From Planctomycetota bacterium (GTDB taxonomy: Bacteria; Planctomycetota; GCA-002687715; DRQF01), in assembly GCA_020639295.1 (NCBI GenBank), contig JACKGY010000007.1, forward strand, positions 186,001-250,000: a DNA stretch of 64,000 nt, in the 5' to 3' direction. The notes below the pieces were generated by a model. It made no database searches. It worked only from the letters and a program-made list of their open reading frames with translations, and was not told where the DNA came from. The position numbers and the translations under genes are program-made. Of this stretch, positions 37,270 to 45,948 are shown piece by piece (the stretch's first letter is position 1; every line of letters starts with the position of its first letter).

Positions 37270-37619
37270 GGGGGCGATTTGGTATCGACCGGGCTTCAGG
37301 AGGCGGTGGTGGCGTGCAGAGGTCCCAGACACCTCTCGAAACCCTGGAACAACTCTTAGTTGCCAATAACAACTACGCTCTGGCCGCCTGAAAAGGCAGC
37401 CACGTTGATCCGCTGCCCGTCTGCTGCGGTTGATCAGCGCTAACTAGCGGACTGGTCCGGCCAAGTGCGCTCCCGCGCGGCCGGACGAGATCAGGGGGGC
37501 TGGCCGAAAGCGCATCCTGTCGATCGGAGGCGCCGAAGCGAGATTCAAACGACCGACTACGCACGTAGAAGCCGCCGCTGACGGGCAGCGGGACGCGGGT
37601 TCAATTCCCGCCGCCTCCA
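37270..37619 (+). ncRNA. ssrA: Transfer-messenger RNA (tmRNA)
   Basis: About 350 nt. The 5' end GGGGGCG pairs with the 3' CGCCTCC plus discriminator A to give the tRNA-like acceptor stem. The 5' domain has GATTTGGTATCGACCGGGC, and the 3' T-arm is GGGTTCAATTCCC. The internal reading frame from 37362 encodes the tag ANNNYALAA followed by a stop at 37389-37391. The 3' end is also the left border of the accessory region: its last bases (CGCCGCCTCCAC) recur at 61754 and 63689. Confidence 0.95.
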
Positions 37620-37945
37620 CGAACGACCTTCCGAGGTCCAGCTAAGAAGAAGACCGCCCTGCCGGGCTCAACCTGGCAGGGCGGTTTCGTTTCGACGCTG
37701 TAAGGGCCGTCGTGCGCTCGTGTTGCGCTTCGGCGCGTGGCCTGGAGCCGAGCGGCGCGGGACTCGCTGGTTGCGGCCTGCGCCACCATCTCGCCCTCGA
37801 TCCGCCACCATCTCGCTCTCTGTCTCCGTTTTCAGGAGACTTCGCCCGGGAAGTCCCGTTCTCGGGGAGTGCTGATTTCAAACGACTTACGACTGTCGTC
37901 GGGTTCGGGATTTCGATTCACGCGGCGAGTAGACCTCGCAGCTCT
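37610..37945 (+). repeat. Left-end module, copy A (core, hairpin and structured flank)
   Basis: It starts with the core GCCGCCTCCAC (37610-37620), shared with the ssrA 3' end. A GC-rich hairpin is at 37653-37685, followed by about 230 bp without a convincing gene. Block 37711-37767 matches 63791-63847 at 53 of 57 positions. Further small hairpins include GACTT/AAGTC near 37838-37855 and ACGAC/GTCGT at 37882-37899. Related modules follow the cores at 61755 and 63690. No convincing gene is seen between here and 38108. Confidence 0.75.
37653..37691 (+). terminator. Terminator downstream of ssrA
   Basis: An 11-bp perfect stem (ACCGCCCTGCC / GGCAGGGCGGT) followed by TTCGTTT. Since it lies inside the repeated left-end module, it may have been brought by the element rather than belonging to the original ssrA gene. 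Confidence 0.8.
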
Positions 37946-38108
37946 GATCGAACTCCTGGCCAGCACTCGGCCCTATTCACCGCTCGGCTCCTCCATGAGG
38001 GCCTCCATTCTTCCCAGGATGGGGACGATGGGAGGCGGATTTCGGAGCCCTGGGAGGTACTCAGGCTTGGAAAATCACTTCGTTGAGCGGCACAGGTGAT
38101 GTTCACAT

Positions 38109-39605
38109 CTACTGACCGCAAGTAACTGACAAGGTAGAACGCACTGCTCCAGCCCAGACGGCACTGACTCCGGGATTAGTGTCGATATCATTTGCATCTC
38201 GAAGCAGCGAAAAACTCACCAATGTCCCTGATTCGTTGGAAGTCTGGGCGACTACCGCAACGCCTTTGGTTGCGTCTCCAGGACGCCCCCATGCTCCTCG
38301 CAAGATTAGGATCTCAACGTCGCAGAATTCACGCTTGAATTCTACGGTTGTAGAAGAATCCACCCTCCAGGATTCCTCCGCTCTTTGTCTTGGAGGAAAC
38401 AGGGGCCAGCCATACCCGCGAACAATTCCGAATCCTGATTTACTCTTAAGTAGAGAAGGGAGCCGCTCCTTACTCACAAGGAGGCCATATCGCACATCAT
38501 CACTTGTCGATGAATATGATACGTGCCCACCCACCTCAACTGCCGTACCATTTACAATGTCTCGGCTTAGCAGCGACCTTGCCGACACCAGCACATTTGT
38601 TGGCAAGACGAACCGCATGCGTGCGCTTGTACAGAAGTACTCCTCGAAGTCAATCAACACGTCTCCTTGACCAATCGTTCTTGTGAAATCAATTGATCGA
38701 GTACGTTGTCGATAGGCTTTATCATAAGACTTCCGCGTCAGGGTCCTGGGCGACCGCCAAAGATCGAAACGCGGAATTTCCGGGATACTCCTCACGCGAG
38801 GCTCATCGTCCATCAGATCCCTGACTGCTGTGTGGTCGAAGATTGACCAACTTGGCATTCGGTCTGAGAGTGGAAGCGAAATCCTCGAGGCCAAGGCTTC
38901 GACATTGGCGACAGGGATCCCCCAAGAGAAAACGGACAGTCCTCCGCCCACACAACCGCTCGCAACAGCAACTACCCCACCCGCTGAATCAACGATGGGG
39001 CTACCGGAAAATCCACGCCCGATCTCTCCCTCAAGGTCGACTATTTGAAGAGTCGCACTAAGGATCTTCGCCTTCCCGATTCTCTCCATCACCTCCTTAG
39101 ACACGATCTCTTGAAGCGTGGCACCCGAGAGCCTGCGTCTACGGATTCGATTGCTTGCTATTGCCGTCCGGCCCCAAGGATAGCCGACTACTTGAAGCTC
39201 TGCCGAGTCCTTAGCTTCTTCAATCGATGAGCGCACTGGTTTAGCTTTACTCCGTTGACACTTGACAGCAAGTAGCGCCAAGTCCGAGCGAAGGTCTACG
39301 ACAACGATCTCGGCAGGGCAGTCCAACTCATCGCAAAAATCTACGAGAATCTCCTCCCCACGGGAGACGCAATGAAACGCGGTCACTATCGCCTTAGTCT
39401 TGTCAGCAAGGAATGGAGAGTCGTTGTCACAGTAGGCCGAAACGTCCCAAACAAACCCAGATCCGAGGAGAGTCGAGCCATTGTCGGCCACGTGGATTCT
39501 GACAACAGACTGTGCAATATCCTGTGCGCCAGCCACCTCAACAAGAACAAAGAGTAGACAGAGTGCCAAGATGCCACATTGAACTTGATTATTCATTCGC
39601 TGCAT
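38109..39605 (-). CDS. Secreted trypsin-like serine protease with unknown C-terminal domain
   Basis: 498 residues. A signal peptide (CGILALCLLFVLVEVAGA) precedes a chymotrypsin-fold domain (about 30-240). The triad can be read: His in AIVTAFHCVSRGEE (about 75), Asp in VVDLRSDLALLAV (about 105), Ser in GRGFSGSPIVDSAGG (about 203). The remaining 260 residues contain DVLIDFEEYFCTSARMRFVL and are unlike PDZ domains, so it is not a standard HtrA. The start (39605, or 39596) overlaps the end of the upstream membrane-protein gene, so the pair is translationally coupled. Composition is more AT-rich than the core genome. The substrate is unknown; a role in defence or stress sensing is only an inference from the island context. 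Confidence 0.8.
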   Translation of the reverse strand: MQRMNNQVQCGILALCLLFVLVEVAGAQDIAQSVVRIHVADNGSTLLGSGFVWDVSAYCDNDSPFLADKTKAIVTAFHCVSRGEEILVDFCDELDCPAEIVVVDLRSDLALLAVKCQRSKAKPVRSSIEEAKDSAELQVVGYPWGRTAIASNRIRRRRLSGATLQEIVSKEVMERIGKAKILSATLQIVDLEGEIGRGFSGSPIVDSAGGVVAVASGCVGGGLSVFSWGIPVANVEALASRISLPLSDRMPSWSIFDHTAVRDLMDDEPRVRSIPEIPRFDLWRSPRTLTRKSYDKAYRQRTRSIDFTRTIGQGDVLIDFEEYFCTSARMRFVLPTNVLVSARSLLSRDIVNGTAVEVGGHVSYSSTSDDVRYGLLVSKERLPSLLKSKSGFGIVRGYGWPLFPPRQRAEESWRVDSSTTVEFKREFCDVEILILRGAWGRPGDATKGVAVVAQTSNESGTLVSFSLLRDANDIDTNPGVSAVWAGAVRSTLSVTCGQ

Positions 39606-40239
39606 ACTCCCAAAATGACGATAGCACCTTATCGCGGACTTCCTTGTCGACAGTAGTCAGGGAATTCAACATGCCCAGAGCCCTCTTAAGACTCTCGTGC
39701 TTCGCCCACTCGAACTTCATCCTCTCCAAGTCGAACTTCAATTGGGTAGGAGAGTACCGTGCTAAACTCAATTCGCCTTCTACTCCCATCAAGACGCTCT
39801 GTAGGTGGAGTGGTCGTTGGCTCGACTTGCGAGCCAGCAAGAGAGTCTTGATTTCTCTGTCTGAGAAATCGACGTTCAGTTCCCTCTTAGCCTCCGAACA
39901 GAAGTCCGCGACGAGTCCGACCTCCGACCGCTGCGACGGCTCCAGGACGGCGTGAGTTCTTGCCATGACTGCAAACGGCAAAGCAAGCAACGCACCCAAA
40001 GACCAAGGGAGCAACCACAACGCGGAAGGCCCTTTCAACTCGATCTCTGCCTTTACCTCGAGCTCCGAAGCGGAGAGCCTTTTCTTGGCCGTGACAACCG
40101 CCGCGCCTGCAACAACCCCAGCAATCCCAATCGCCAGAGCCTTGCCAATTTCGGAATTCGCACTTAGTCCAAGTACGCTACCACAGAATATTCCGAAGGA
40201 GAACCATGGGACAAAGACATCAAACAGTTTTCTGCTCAT
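39589..40239 (-). CDS. Three-helix membrane protein paired with the trypsin-like protease
   Basis: 216 residues from the ATG at 40239 (MSRKLFDVFVPWF). Hydrophobic helices are seen at about 6-26 (VFVPWFSFGIFCGSVLGL), 33-52 (GKALAIGIAGVVAGAAVVTA) and 72-92 (ALWLLPWSLGALLALPFAVM). The last 120 residues are soluble and helical (DFSDREIKTLLLARKSS, LKFDLERMKFEWAKHE). I do not recognise the family. It is upstream of and overlaps the protease gene, so the two products probably work together at the membrane. AT-rich composition suggests transfer. Confidence 0.7.
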   Translation of the reverse strand: MSRKLFDVFVPWFSFGIFCGSVLGLSANSEIGKALAIGIAGVVAGAAVVTAKKRLSASELEVKAEIELKGPSALWLLPWSLGALLALPFAVMARTHAVLEPSQRSEVGLVADFCSEAKRELNVDFSDREIKTLLLARKSSQRPLHLQSVLMGVEGELSLARYSPTQLKFDLERMKFEWAKHESLKRALGMLNSLTTVDKEVRDKVLSSFWEYAANE

Positions 40240-40711
40240 CGTTTCTCTTACCGCTTGACCTTGCAAGCGAACGCCTCATTGGACCTGGAAATCTCACTTG
40301 CTACTGAAGGTGCACAAACTCTGGCTCTATACCGAGCACGCGATTACCGCCTTAGTGGTCTAATCTCGGGGCCTGCCTGTTGTCCTTACCGAGCACTCGC
40401 TTTTGTCTTGAAACTCATGGTTCATTCGACCCTATTCGACACAGAAATCGCTGTCGAGCCTGTTGCTACCGAATCTCAGATCTGCCATGAGTCCTTCTCT
40501 CCGCTCAACGCTACTCGACGCAGAGGTCGCTGTCGAGCCCATCCACGGAGCCGAGGGCCAGTTCGATGTCGGGAATCGCAGGATGCGGACAGACTTCTCC
40601 CCTGCTTCGAGGACAAACCCTGCCGAGATCAAGCTGCGCGGTGGTAGCGGTGATGAAGGACGCCGATGTCGTGCACGATTCGTGGCGATCGTCACCTCGG
40701 GCAGAAGACGA
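40240..40711. other. Intergenic region with an imperfect direct repeat
   Basis: No convincing gene. Two 29-bp segments, 40432-40460 and 40511-40539, differ at about four positions and both contain TCGCTGTCGAGCC. On the minus strand each can encode a LDSD(F/L)CVE ending before a stop, but in different frames, so they may be duplicated remnants of a gene end. The region separates the protease pair from the recombinase module. Confidence 0.45.
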
Positions 40712-41143
40712 CTACGCGCGGGCAAACCCCAGCGCCCCGCGCTGCTCATCCCATCGCAGTGGGCCTTCGCGGACAAGCCGCGCCAACGACAGCCCCGACG
40801 GCTCCCGTCCTCGGATGATGGCCTCGACGATGTCGGGCGCGAGGAGGGTCAGGCGGATCATGCGGCCGACGTAGGACCGATCGACGCCAAGGCCGGCAGC
40901 AAGCTGGCTCACGCCCCCGTACTGGCCGCTCTCGATGAGGTCGCGCCAATGGTGGCCGCGAGCGAGGGCGACGACCAGAGGCTCCTGGGCGGCCGTCGCG
41001 GGCTTCCTGCCGTCGCTCTCCTCGCCGGGCACGACGATCCTCTTGCGGCTCCCGTGCCGCTTCATTCGCATCGGGATCCGGACAACCAGGATGTCGCCCT
41101 CGCGCCAGGTGACCGTCTCCGCGCCGCTTGAATCCAATCGCAC
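40712..41143 (-). CDS. Small HTH protein of the recombinase module
   Basis: 143 residues. A beta-rich start (AETVTWREGDILVVRIPMRM) is followed by a basic stretch and a ParB/KorB-like helix-turn-helix (GGVSQLAAGLGVDRSYVGRM, then IRLTLLAPDIVEAIIRG). Its start overlaps the stop of the serine recombinase gene, so the two are coupled. Small HTH genes of this kind are often found directly after large serine recombinases in mobile elements. It may regulate the module or assist recombination; the exact role is unknown. Confidence 0.7.
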   Translation of the reverse strand: MRLDSSGAETVTWREGDILVVRIPMRMKRHGSRKRIVVPGEESDGRKPATAAQEPLVVALARGHHWRDLIESGQYGGVSQLAAGLGVDRSYVGRMIRLTLLAPDIVEAIIRGREPSGLSLARLVREGPLRWDEQRGALGFARA

Positions 41144-42615
41144 TAGCCCACCCTCCTCGTGTCCTGACCACGGCCAAGTTCAACGGCCAGCGCCCCGAGC
41201 CCACCGGTCCGAACCCGAAGCTCCAGCCCGTCCGGCGCGACATCGACCCGCGCCACGAGCAGCCCGGCGATCCGCGCTCGCTCGGCCGGGAAGAGCGCCT
41301 TCCAGACCGGGTCGAGCCGATCGAGGGCCCGGACCACATCGACCTCGGACGGGAGCTGGGCCTCCAGGGCGTCGATCTCGGCCTCGACGCCCGCCAGTTC
41401 AACCTGACCGTCCTTAGCCCCGCCCTGGGCCTCCTGGAGCGCCACACGGCGCGCCCGGAGCCGCCCCAGCTCCTCCTCCGCCCTCGTCCGCAACTCGCGC
41501 CAGGTCTCGGCCACGACCTCCGGCGAGCGCAGCAGGGCCCGCATCTGGCCGAGGACCGCCTCCTCGATCATGCCCGCGGGGACGGTGCCGACCCGGCAGG
41601 CGTGGGGCCCGACCTTGTTGGTCTTCTGGCAGGAGTAGTAGCGGTAGGTCTTCCCGCGCTTGTTCGTGAAGGTCGGGGACATCGCGCTGCCGCAGGGGCC
41701 GCAGCGGATGAGGCCCTTCAGCAGCGCCTGCGAGTTCTTCCGGCTGGTGTTGCCGCGGGCGCGGTGGTTGTTCTGGAGGACGGCGTGGACCTCGTTCCAG
41801 AGCTCGCGCTCGACGATGGCTTCGTGCTGCCCATCGAAGTGCTCGTCCTTGTGGACGATCTCGCCGAGGTAGATCCGGTTCGAGAGCAGGCGGTAGACGT
41901 GGGCCTTGTTCCAAGCGAAGCCACCCATCGCCTTCCCGGCCCTCGTGGTCCAGCTCTTGGTCCGAAGTCCGGCGTCGTTCAGCTCGCCTGCGATGGCGGT
42001 CGCAGAACCGAGCGCGAGGAAGCGGCGGAAGATTCGGACGACCTGGGCCGCCTCCTCCGCGTTCACGACGAGGCGCTTACGCTCGCGGTCGATGTCGTAG
42101 CCGAAGACCGGCGTGCTGCCGAGGAAGAGGCCCTTCCGCTTCGAGGCCGCGATCTTGTCGCGAATGCGCTCACCCGCGATCTCGCGCTCGTATTGGGCGA
42201 AGGAGAGCAGGACATTCAGCATGAGCTTGCCCATCGACGTGCCCGTGTCGATCGTCTGCGTGACCGACACGATCCGGGCGCCGTGGCTCGCGAGAGACTC
42301 GGCGAGGTTCGTGAAGTCGACCAGTGAGCGCGAGAGACGGTCGAACTTGTAGATCACGACGGCATCGACGCGCCCGGCTTCGACCTCCGCGATGAGCCTC
42401 GCGAGCGCCGGCCGTTCCAGCGTTCCGCCCGAGAATCCGCCGTCGTCGTAGTGCTCCGGCAGCGCCACCCAGCCCTGACCTCGTTGGCTCCGGACGTAGG
42501 ACTCCCCGGCATCGCGCTGCGCTTCGAGAGAGTTGAACTCCATCCCCAGCCGCTCGTCCGAGGAGGTCCGGCAGTAGATCGCGCAGCGGACCTTCGCGAC
42601 CGGGTTCTGGCTCAT
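41143..42615 (-). CDS. Large serine recombinase
   Basis: 490 residues from the ATG at 42615 (MSQNPVAKVRCAIYCRTSSD). The resolvase-type catalytic domain (about 9-150) has the nucleophile Ser in YCRTSSDE, followed by VVIYKFDRLSRSLVDF (about 85-100) with the conserved Arg residues. The recombinase domain (about 180-270) and a zinc ribbon follow (IRCGPCGSAM near 305, with YRYYSCQ and a later Cys). A coiled segment near 390-430 precedes the C-terminus. It could catalyse site-specific integration or excision. Overlapping ATGA junctions join it to the DUF2924 gene upstream and the HTH gene downstream. Confidence 0.92.
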   Translation of the reverse strand: MSQNPVAKVRCAIYCRTSSDERLGMEFNSLEAQRDAGESYVRSQRGQGWVALPEHYDDGGFSGGTLERPALARLIAEVEAGRVDAVVIYKFDRLSRSLVDFTNLAESLASHGARIVSVTQTIDTGTSMGKLMLNVLLSFAQYEREIAGERIRDKIAASKRKGLFLGSTPVFGYDIDRERKRLVVNAEEAAQVVRIFRRFLALGSATAIAGELNDAGLRTKSWTTRAGKAMGGFAWNKAHVYRLLSNRIYLGEIVHKDEHFDGQHEAIVERELWNEVHAVLQNNHRARGNTSRKNSQALLKGLIRCGPCGSAMSPTFTNKRGKTYRYYSCQKTNKVGPHACRVGTVPAGMIEEAVLGQMRALLRSPEVVAETWRELRTRAEEELGRLRARRVALQEAQGGAKDGQVELAGVEAEIDALEAQLPSEVDVVRALDRLDPVWKALFPAERARIAGLLVARVDVAPDGLELRVRTGGLGALAVELGRGQDTRRVG

Positions 42616-43070
42616 CGCGCCCCCTTCCCGCCGACCTGGCGCTTGATGCCGAAGAAGGCCCAACCGTTCCAGCGCGTGCCGGTGATGGCGCGGGCGACCG
42701 CCGAGAGCGAGCGGTAGGGCCGCCCCTCCAGCTCGAAGCCCTGGTCGGTCACCACGACGTCGTAGGTCCTCCCCTGGTACTCGCGGACGAGCCGGGTCCC
42801 GGCGACGGGCATGCCGTCCACCGGCCTCCTCCGCCGGAGCTTCCGATCGCCGCCTTCGCCCTCCGGCAAGGCTTGGTGGAGGGCCGCTCGCGTGAGTTCG
42901 GAGAGGCCGCCGAAGGCCAGCTCCTGGACGCGGTAGGCGAGCCGCGAGCGCATCATCGCGGTCGAGTAGCCGGGCGGCTCCTTGCCGAAGAGAAGCCGCC
43001 ATCGCTCAAGGAGGCCCTTGCGATCGAGGTCCTCGAGGTCGGCGAGCTGGGCCAGCACGGTGTCGTTCAT
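42612..43070 (-). CDS. DUF2924-family protein
   Basis: 152 residues. It has the family pattern: WRLLFGKEPPGYSTAMMRSR (about 25-44), RLAYRVQELAFGGL, then GTRLVREYQGRTYDVVVTDQ (about 91-110), YRSLSAVARAITGTRWNGWA (about 119-138) and FFG at the end. These small proteins regularly accompany serine recombinases in phages and islands. The function is unknown, possibly DNA binding. The stop overlaps the recombinase start by four bases. Confidence 0.85.
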   Translation of the reverse strand: MNDTVLAQLADLEDLDRKGLLERWRLLFGKEPPGYSTAMMRSRLAYRVQELAFGGLSELTRAALHQALPEGEGGDRKLRRRRPVDGMPVAGTRLVREYQGRTYDVVVTDQGFELEGRPYRSLSAVARAITGTRWNGWAFFGIKRQVGGKGAR

Positions 43071-43239
43071 TCTTCGTCTCCGTTTCGGGACTCGTGCGTG
43101 GCATGACCGCTCGACTCGCGCGAGACATCAAGGCGCTTCTCTCGACGTGAACGGATTCTCCGGCGCTGCTCTTGGAGATGGAGACGAAGCAGACCTTCGG
43201 CGAGGATCTGCGCGACTTCGACGAGATGCGGCGCCATGC

Positions 43240-43668
43240 TCATGGCCGACCTCCCTCGCCCGGCCTTGCCCCGAACCGTGGCGCAAGCATCGCGATGGCC
43301 TGCTGCTCGATCTCGACCTGGAGCGGGCCTGGGAGGCGGAAGTGCGGATGCTCGCCGCCAAGCGCATCGCGACGCGACGGCCAGGTGAGAATCCGGCGCC
43401 CGTCTCGAGTGCGCCGCAGCGCCATGTTGTCGAGCACGAGACCGCCGACGAGATGTGCGGTGACGAAGCCGAGGAGGCCCCTCGACGCATCCGCCGACTT
43501 CGCCCTGTTGAAGACGACCCGCTCGACCACGAGGACTCCGGCAGCGCGAGCCTCGCCGTCGCCGGTCGCGGTCTCGCGGCCCTCCCAGGCGCAGTCAGGG
43601 CAGCGGATGAAGCCGTGGGCGCTCGGGCGACAGTTCCCCTGGCAGCGGGGGCAGATGGAGGCGGTCAT
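43240..43668 (-). CDS. Zinc-ribbon protein with SpoVG-like domain
   Basis: 142 residues. The N-terminus has two CxxC pairs (ICPRCQGNC and FIRCPDCAW, residues about 5-26), a zinc ribbon. The rest fits the SpoVG-like fold found in island and phage proteins: GLLGFVTAHLVGGLVLDNMA (about 64-83), TRDGRRILTWPSRRD (about 86-100), then HPHFRLPGPL. SpoVG proteins bind nucleic acids. The start overlaps the end of the DUF3854/ATPase gene. A 169-base gap separates it from the DUF2924 gene. Confidence 0.6.
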   Translation of the reverse strand: MTASICPRCQGNCRPSAHGFIRCPDCAWEGRETATGDGEARAAGVLVVERVVFNRAKSADASRGLLGFVTAHLVGGLVLDNMALRRTRDGRRILTWPSRRDALGGEHPHFRLPGPLQVEIEQQAIAMLAPRFGARPGEGGRP

Positions 43669-45614
43669 TGCGCCTCCTCCTCGCTGGCGCGACCATCGTC
43701 GCCATTGACCTCGCCGGTCCCGGGCCCAGCGCCGGCACCGAGCCCCTCGACTACCCCGTTCGGAGCCTTCTTGACGTAGCGCGAGCCCGCCAGGGCGGAA
43801 GCGGAGTCGGAGAAGGCGACGCCGCGGCTACAGGGGCCGCCTGGGACGAAGTCCTCGCTTTCCGACTTCAGGACTTCCTGCTCCCCTTTAGGGGAGGAAA
43901 GATCGTCAGATAGAAAGTCTCGACCCAGGTCGGTCAGCGCGACCATCTCGGCCGGCCGTCCGCCGGTGCTCTCCGCCTTCTCCACGAGGACCAGCTGGCG
44001 ATCGACGAGGGAATCGATCAGGGCGCTGGAGTAGGCCCCCGACCTCTTCAGGAACTCCCGGACCTCGGTCTTCTTCATCGGGCCTTCAGCCAGTGCTACG
44101 AGGAGTCGCCGCTCGTCGCGTAGCGCGGCATCGACGGACTCCTCGGGGTCTACCTCCCGGTTCAAGTCCCAACGCAGCTGGCCGGGCTGAGAATCGAGGC
44201 GAATGACGATGTCCGCTGCAGCAGCACCGTAGCGGTAGGCGAAGCGCAGCTGAACCTGATCGTCATCAGCGGCGAACAGGATCGCGGCGTCGAGCCATCC
44301 GTACATGTCACCGCTTCCGCGCATGAAGTCCGCGATGCTGCCGGTCGAGTTCTTCTTCGCGTGATGGACCACGACGATCGAGAGCCCATAGGCGTTCGAT
44401 ACCTGCCGGAGTCGACCGAGCATGGGGGCGACATCCTGGCTGGAATTCTCGTCCATCTCGTGCATGCGAACGAAGGGATCGATGACCAGGAGGGTCGGCT
44501 CGGTGAGGGCGCAAAGAGCATGGAGGTCCTGGACGCTGGCGGGCGTATCGAGACGGAGCTTCCCCTTCTCGAGGAAGCTGATCCGGTCGAGATCCGAGAG
44601 GGCGAGTCCACGTCCCGCTGCGAGCTGCTCGAGCCGCACCCGGAACTCCTGGTAGTTCGTCTCCTCGTCAGCGATGATCACGTAGCCCTTCGTGGTCTCG
44701 CGCCCGAGGAAGCTCTGTCCCGTCGCCACGGCGATGGCAAGATCGAGGGAAAGCAGGGACTTCTTCGTCTTCGGCGCGCCCGCAAAGAAGCCGCAGTCGC
44801 CCACCTTCCAGATCCCATCGATGAGCCACGGACGCTCTCGCAGCGGTTGGTATTCGAGCACCGTTACGGATCGGCAGCCCAGCGGAAGCGGATTCCTGCT
44901 CCACTCGACCAAGTATCGAAGCTCCTTCGGGCCGCGCGCCACGAGCAGATCGTCGAGGCCGAACTTGGCACCGAAAGCCGCGCGCTCGTTTCGTCCAGGC
45001 GCCGGAAGACGCACGATGAAGGGCCGTGCGCCTCGGCAAGCGAGCTCTTCCATCAGGGCCCTCTCGGCCCGCCGAACCTGTTCGTTCGAAGCAGCATCGG
45101 AGTCGAAGACGATGCCGACGGAGCGGTCGCGGAAATCGACGATTCCAAGGTCCTCGATTGGGCGGGAGCGCCCGCTCTCGTCCTTTGCCTTCCAGTTCCA
45201 GACGCCCGAGAGTCCGATCGTCGGAAAGCCATCCTGGCAAGCCTTGATCGCCTTCTTCTCACCCTCGGTAATGAAGAGCTCGACCGTGGGATCGCTCAGG
45301 ATCTCGCGATCGAGGAGGGCGCAGATGTAGAGGCGGTTCGCCTCCGGGTAGCACTCCCTGCGCGGCGAGGCGTACTTCATCGTCTTGCCGTCTGCCCCAA
45401 CGGATGGATGATCGAGTTTGATGCGCTCCAGGCGACGGCCCGTCTCACCCTCCGTCTCGGGATACGGGAACACGAGGCCCGGGCCGACGTTCATGCCAGA
45501 GATGGCGCGGACGGCCTCGGCATCTGCCGAGTAGAGCCCGCAGGCTTCGAACGAGGATTCGCGAATCCCCGATCGCCGGAGATCGGCCAGATGCTTGTCG
45601 TGGAGCTGCCTCAT
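43665..45614 (-). CDS. DUF3854 (primase-like) and RepA-type AAA ATPase fusion
   Basis: 649 residues. The N-terminal part (about 1-240) matches the DUF3854/Toprim-like module of mobile-element replication proteins: VELFITEGEKKAIKACQDGF (about 110-129) and VGIVFDSDAASNEQVRRAE (about 164-182). The ATPase domain (about 270-480) has GFFAGAPKTKKSLLSLDLAI (Walker A-like, about 273-292), TLLVIDPFVRMHEMDENSSQ (Walker B-like) and IVVVHHAKKNSTG, as in RepA/AAA_25 helicases. A winged-helix-like tail and a low-complexity end follow. It probably primes or unwinds the element for replication or transfer. It is coupled by overlap to the HTH gene upstream. Confidence 0.85.
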   Translation of the reverse strand: MRQLHDKHLADLRRSGIRESSFEACGLYSADAEAVRAISGMNVGPGLVFPYPETEGETGRRLERIKLDHPSVGADGKTMKYASPRRECYPEANRLYICALLDREILSDPTVELFITEGEKKAIKACQDGFPTIGLSGVWNWKAKDESGRSRPIEDLGIVDFRDRSVGIVFDSDAASNEQVRRAERALMEELACRGARPFIVRLPAPGRNERAAFGAKFGLDDLLVARGPKELRYLVEWSRNPLPLGCRSVTVLEYQPLRERPWLIDGIWKVGDCGFFAGAPKTKKSLLSLDLAIAVATGQSFLGRETTKGYVIIADEETNYQEFRVRLEQLAAGRGLALSDLDRISFLEKGKLRLDTPASVQDLHALCALTEPTLLVIDPFVRMHEMDENSSQDVAPMLGRLRQVSNAYGLSIVVVHHAKKNSTGSIADFMRGSGDMYGWLDAAILFAADDDQVQLRFAYRYGAAAADIVIRLDSQPGQLRWDLNREVDPEESVDAALRDERRLLVALAEGPMKKTEVREFLKRSGAYSSALIDSLVDRQLVLVEKAESTGGRPAEMVALTDLGRDFLSDDLSSPKGEQEVLKSESEDFVPGGPCSRGVAFSDSASALAGSRYVKKAPNGVVEGLGAGAGPGTGEVNGDDGRASEEEAQ

Positions 45615-45820
45615 CGCGTGGCCTCCGCGTCGGTGGACTGCGAGGGGGCCTCCGCGAGCGCTCGGCGCGCAGCCTCGACATGCTCGGCGGACCAGAGCCT
45701 GCGGCCAGCCACGACCGGAGGAAGCGGGTCGATCTTGCCGCGGCGGATCAGATCATTGAGACGGGGTTCGGGGATGCCGAGGTCATGGGCGACCTGGCCG
45801 GTTGAGAGCAGGAATTGCAT
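45611..45820 (-). CDS. Small MerR/excisionase-type HTH protein
   Basis: 69 residues from the ATG at 45820, favoured by GGAGGA five to ten bases upstream; a GTG at 45886 would add 22 residues but has a weaker site. The sequence FLLSTGQVAHDLGIPEPRLN followed by DLIRRGKIDPLP and RRLWSAEHVEAARRAL is the winged HTH of excisionases and MerR-like regulators. It could act as the recombination-directionality factor of the element or as its repressor. It heads the overlapping gene run HTH-ATPase-zinc ribbon. Confidence 0.8.
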   Translation of the reverse strand: MQFLLSTGQVAHDLGIPEPRLNDLIRRGKIDPLPPVVAGRRLWSAEHVEAARRALAEAPSQSTDAEATR

Positions 45821-45948
45821 GGCGTCCTCCGCCAAGGGATTGCCGACGACCTCCGTCGGCTTGCCCCCTGTGCTGGATTTCGCCACGAACTCTCATGTGT
45901 GCGAATGCTCCGGCTGTAGGCATCGGCGAAGCAGTCAGTTATGGATTC

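Noticed and set aside
37620..38108. Small protein genes in the left-end module
   Set aside because: Short frames exist on both strands, but none has a ribosome-binding site and none stays open in all three copies.
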